From positions 1-7,445 of the forward strand of contig JBDLTZ010000068.1 of assembly GCA_039805565.1 (NCBI GenBank): a stretch of DNA of 7,445 nucleotides, in the 5' to 3' direction. The notes under the pieces are model-generated. The model was not told the origin of the DNA, ran no database searches, and saw only the letters and a list, made by a program, of their open reading frames with translations. How positions within the stretch are numbered: the stretch's first letter is position 1; each line of letters opens with the position of its first letter. Source of the stretch: CALJIC01 sp039805565 (GTDB taxonomy: Bacteria > Chloroflexota > Chloroflexia > Chloroflexales > Roseiflexaceae). A program made the translations under genes and the position numbers. Below, piece by piece: positions 6,504 to 7,445 of the stretch.

Positions 6504-7145
6504 CTACTGAGCCGGCTGGAGGAAGTCCGACGCCGCCCACCCCTCGGCGCCGGTCTCGTCCCGCACGCGTAGCCACGTGCGGCCCTCGGCGCTGGTCGGC
6601 TCGCCGACCACGGTGACGACGCTGCTCTCCGGCAGGGTCTTGATCGGCTGATTGTTGGTGCTGGGCTCGGCGCGTAGGAACAGCCCCTCGGCGCCGGTGC
6701 CGGTGACGCGGAGCTGCTGGCCGACGGCGCCGGCGGGTGGGGCGGTGGGCTCGGGGGTCGCCGGGCTGGGCGTGACCGTGGCGATCGCCGGGAGCGTGGC
6801 GACCACCTGGGGCAGCTCGTCGGCGGGCTGCTCGCCGGCCTGCGGCATGGCCGAGGGGCCGGGCTGGCTCAGCAGGTAGAGCGTGGCGGCCACGAACAGG
6901 ATCGCCACGGCCACCAGGATAAAGCGCCAGCCGCCGTACTGGAGCCAGAGGGTGAACTCCTGGCGTGAGAACGGCACGGAGCGGGAGTTGCGGCTGCGGC
7001 CGGCCCCGGCACGCTCGCTGCGCCAGTTGGGGTTCAGCGGGTCGCCATGCGCGTCTGTCTGCGAGAGCCGATCGGTGGACGGCTGCTCGCGGCGCATTGA
7101 GCGGGTTGCCCGCGGTTCCTGCGGGTCGTAGTCTTCGCGCGCCAT
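6504..7145 (-). CDS. Single-pass membrane protein with extracytoplasmic SH3b domain
   Basis: A 213-residue protein in three parts. Residues 1-70 are charged, Arg/Ser-rich and probably disordered and cytoplasmic (MAREDYDPQEPRATRSMRRE). One membrane helix follows at about 73-93 (WRFILVAVAILFVAATLYLL). A Pro/Thr/Ala-rich linker (about 95-142) leads to a bacterial SH3 domain (about 143-211: LRVTGTGAEGLFLRAEPS, TWLRVRDETGAEGWAASDFL). SH3b domains usually bind cell-wall peptides or other surface ligands; the ligand here is unknown. No hydrolase domain is present, so it is more likely an anchor or sensor than an autolysin. The ATG at 7145 is chosen because AAAGGAG lies 7 bases upstream. A further in-frame ATG at 7199 would start upstream of the -10 element and is rejected. 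It converges on lon across a stem-loop. Confidence 0.87.
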   Translation of the reverse strand: MAREDYDPQEPRATRSMRREQPSTDRLSQTDAHGDPLNPNWRSERAGAGRSRNSRSVPFSRQEFTLWLQYGGWRFILVAVAILFVAATLYLLSQPGPSAMPQAGEQPADELPQVVATLPAIATVTPSPATPEPTAPPAGAVGQQLRVTGTGAEGLFLRAEPSTNNQPIKTLPESSVVTVVGEPTSAEGRTWLRVRDETGAEGWAASDFLQPAQ

Positions 7146-7152
7146 CTCAGCG

Positions 7153-7159
7153 CTCCTTT
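7153..7159 (-). promoter_or_regulatory. Ribosome binding site AAAGGAG of the SH3b gene
   Basis: AAAGGAG on the minus strand, 7 bases before the ATG at 7145. It supports that start over the in-frame ATG at 7199. Confidence 0.75.
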
Positions 7160-7189
7160 CGCGCCACACTGAGCTTCGAGGGCCTCTGT

Positions 7190-7218
7190 ATCTTAGCACG
7201 GCGGCGCCCCGCTTTCAA
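7190..7218 (-). promoter_or_regulatory. Promoter of the SH3b membrane protein gene
   Basis: On the minus strand, TTGAAA (7213-7218, 5 of 6 to the -35 consensus) is followed after exactly 17 bases by TAAGAT (7190-7195, 4 of 6), preceded by an extended TGC. Transcription would begin near 7183, about 38 bases before the ATG. The site separates this gene from the upstream sugar-nucleotide gene and fixes the downstream start codon. Confidence 0.7.
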
Positions 7219-7228
7219 CACAAGTGTT
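7217..7228. repeat. Short inverted repeat touching the -35 of the SH3b promoter
   Basis: AACAC (7217-7221) and GTGTT (7224-7228) are exact inverted arms two bases apart, overlapping the edge of the -35 (7213-7218). It could be an operator half-site pair, but arms of five bases may be chance. Confidence 0.25.
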
Positions 7229-7260
7229 TTAGGCGAGGCTGACGGCGGGTGACGGGCGGC

Positions 7261-7445
7261 TCAGCGGTTGCCCGCGATCTGCGCGCGCCAGTAGTCCAGC
7301 AGCTCCAGCACTATCTGCTCGATCCCGATGCGCGGCTCCCAGCCGGTGTCTCGGCGCAGGCGGGCGTTGTCGCCGAGCAGGATCGGCTCGTCGAGCGGGC
7401 GGAGGCGGGCGGGGTCGACGCGCACCTCGGCGGGGGCGCGGCCGT
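7261..7445 (-). CDS. NDP-sugar dehydratase/epimerase, GDP-mannose 4,6-dehydratase-like (C-terminal 60 residues)
   Basis: Only the 3' end lies in the window: 60 codons and a TGA (7261-7263), the rest being beyond the right edge. The residues VRVDPARLRPLDEPILLGDNARLRRDTGWEPRIGIEQIVLELLDYWR match the C-terminal substrate-binding region of short-chain NDP-sugar enzymes. The pattern DPxRLRPxDxPxLLGDxxxLRxxTGWEP is characteristic of GDP-mannose 4,6-dehydratase and GDP-6-deoxymannose reductase, so a GDP-sugar substrate is likely. The Rossmann fold, NAD(P) motif and YxxxK catalytic residues lie outside the window, so dehydratase, reductase and epimerase cannot be told apart. It probably contributes to deoxysugar supply for surface polysaccharide. 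No terminator is evident between its stop and the promoter of the next gene. Confidence 0.78.
   Translation of the reverse strand, partial: GRAPAEVRVDPARLRPLDEPILLGDNARLRRDTGWEPRIGIEQIVLELLDYWRAQIAGNR

Noticed and set aside
7146..7199. N-terminal extension of the SH3b protein to the ATG at 7199
   Set aside because: It would start upstream of the -10 element, has no ribosome binding site, and adds no conserved sequence; the ATG at 7145 has AAAGGAG.

Overview
The window is high-GC bacterial DNA with dense coding on both strands. The composition, an InhA-like metalloprotease lipoprotein, a Pro/Thr-rich SH3b protein and a Lon protease together suggest Chloroflexota, perhaps the Thermomicrobia/Sphaerobacter group. 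That placement is an inference from gene style; no 16S or other marker gene is present.

Layout. Positions 1-2821 (minus strand) hold a probable two-gene operon: a secreted lipoprotein zinc metallopeptidase, then, 19 bases after its stop, a PIG-L/LmbE-type deacetylase that runs off the left edge. A TATAAT-type promoter lies just upstream of the protease gene. Positions 2822-3091 are a divergent intergenic region with one modest hairpin. Positions 3092-3770 (plus) encode two small membrane proteins that I cannot name. Positions 3867-6449 (plus) encode a full-length Lon ATP-dependent protease behind its own extended -10 promoter. A strong stem-loop at 6463-6495 separates lon from a convergent gene. 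Positions 6504-7145 (minus) encode a single-pass membrane protein with an extracytoplasmic SH3b domain, with a clear promoter. Positions 7261-7445 (minus) are the 3' end of an NDP-sugar (GDP-mannose type) dehydratase/epimerase gene cut by the right edge.

The most unusual object is inside lon. The protein carries about 46 extra low-complexity residues in the loop of its AAA+ lid subdomain. The DNA of this insert (about 5478-5634) is bounded by oppositely oriented arrays of one heptamer, AACGCTG, and is lower in GC than the adjacent lon sequence (about 59% against 73% by hand count). It looks like a palindromic repeat element that entered an essential-type gene in frame without disrupting either the ATPase or the protease motifs.

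The genes form no obvious single pathway. Protein quality control (Lon), cell-surface proteolysis and sugar/glycan metabolism (deacetylase, nucleotide-sugar enzyme) sit side by side.
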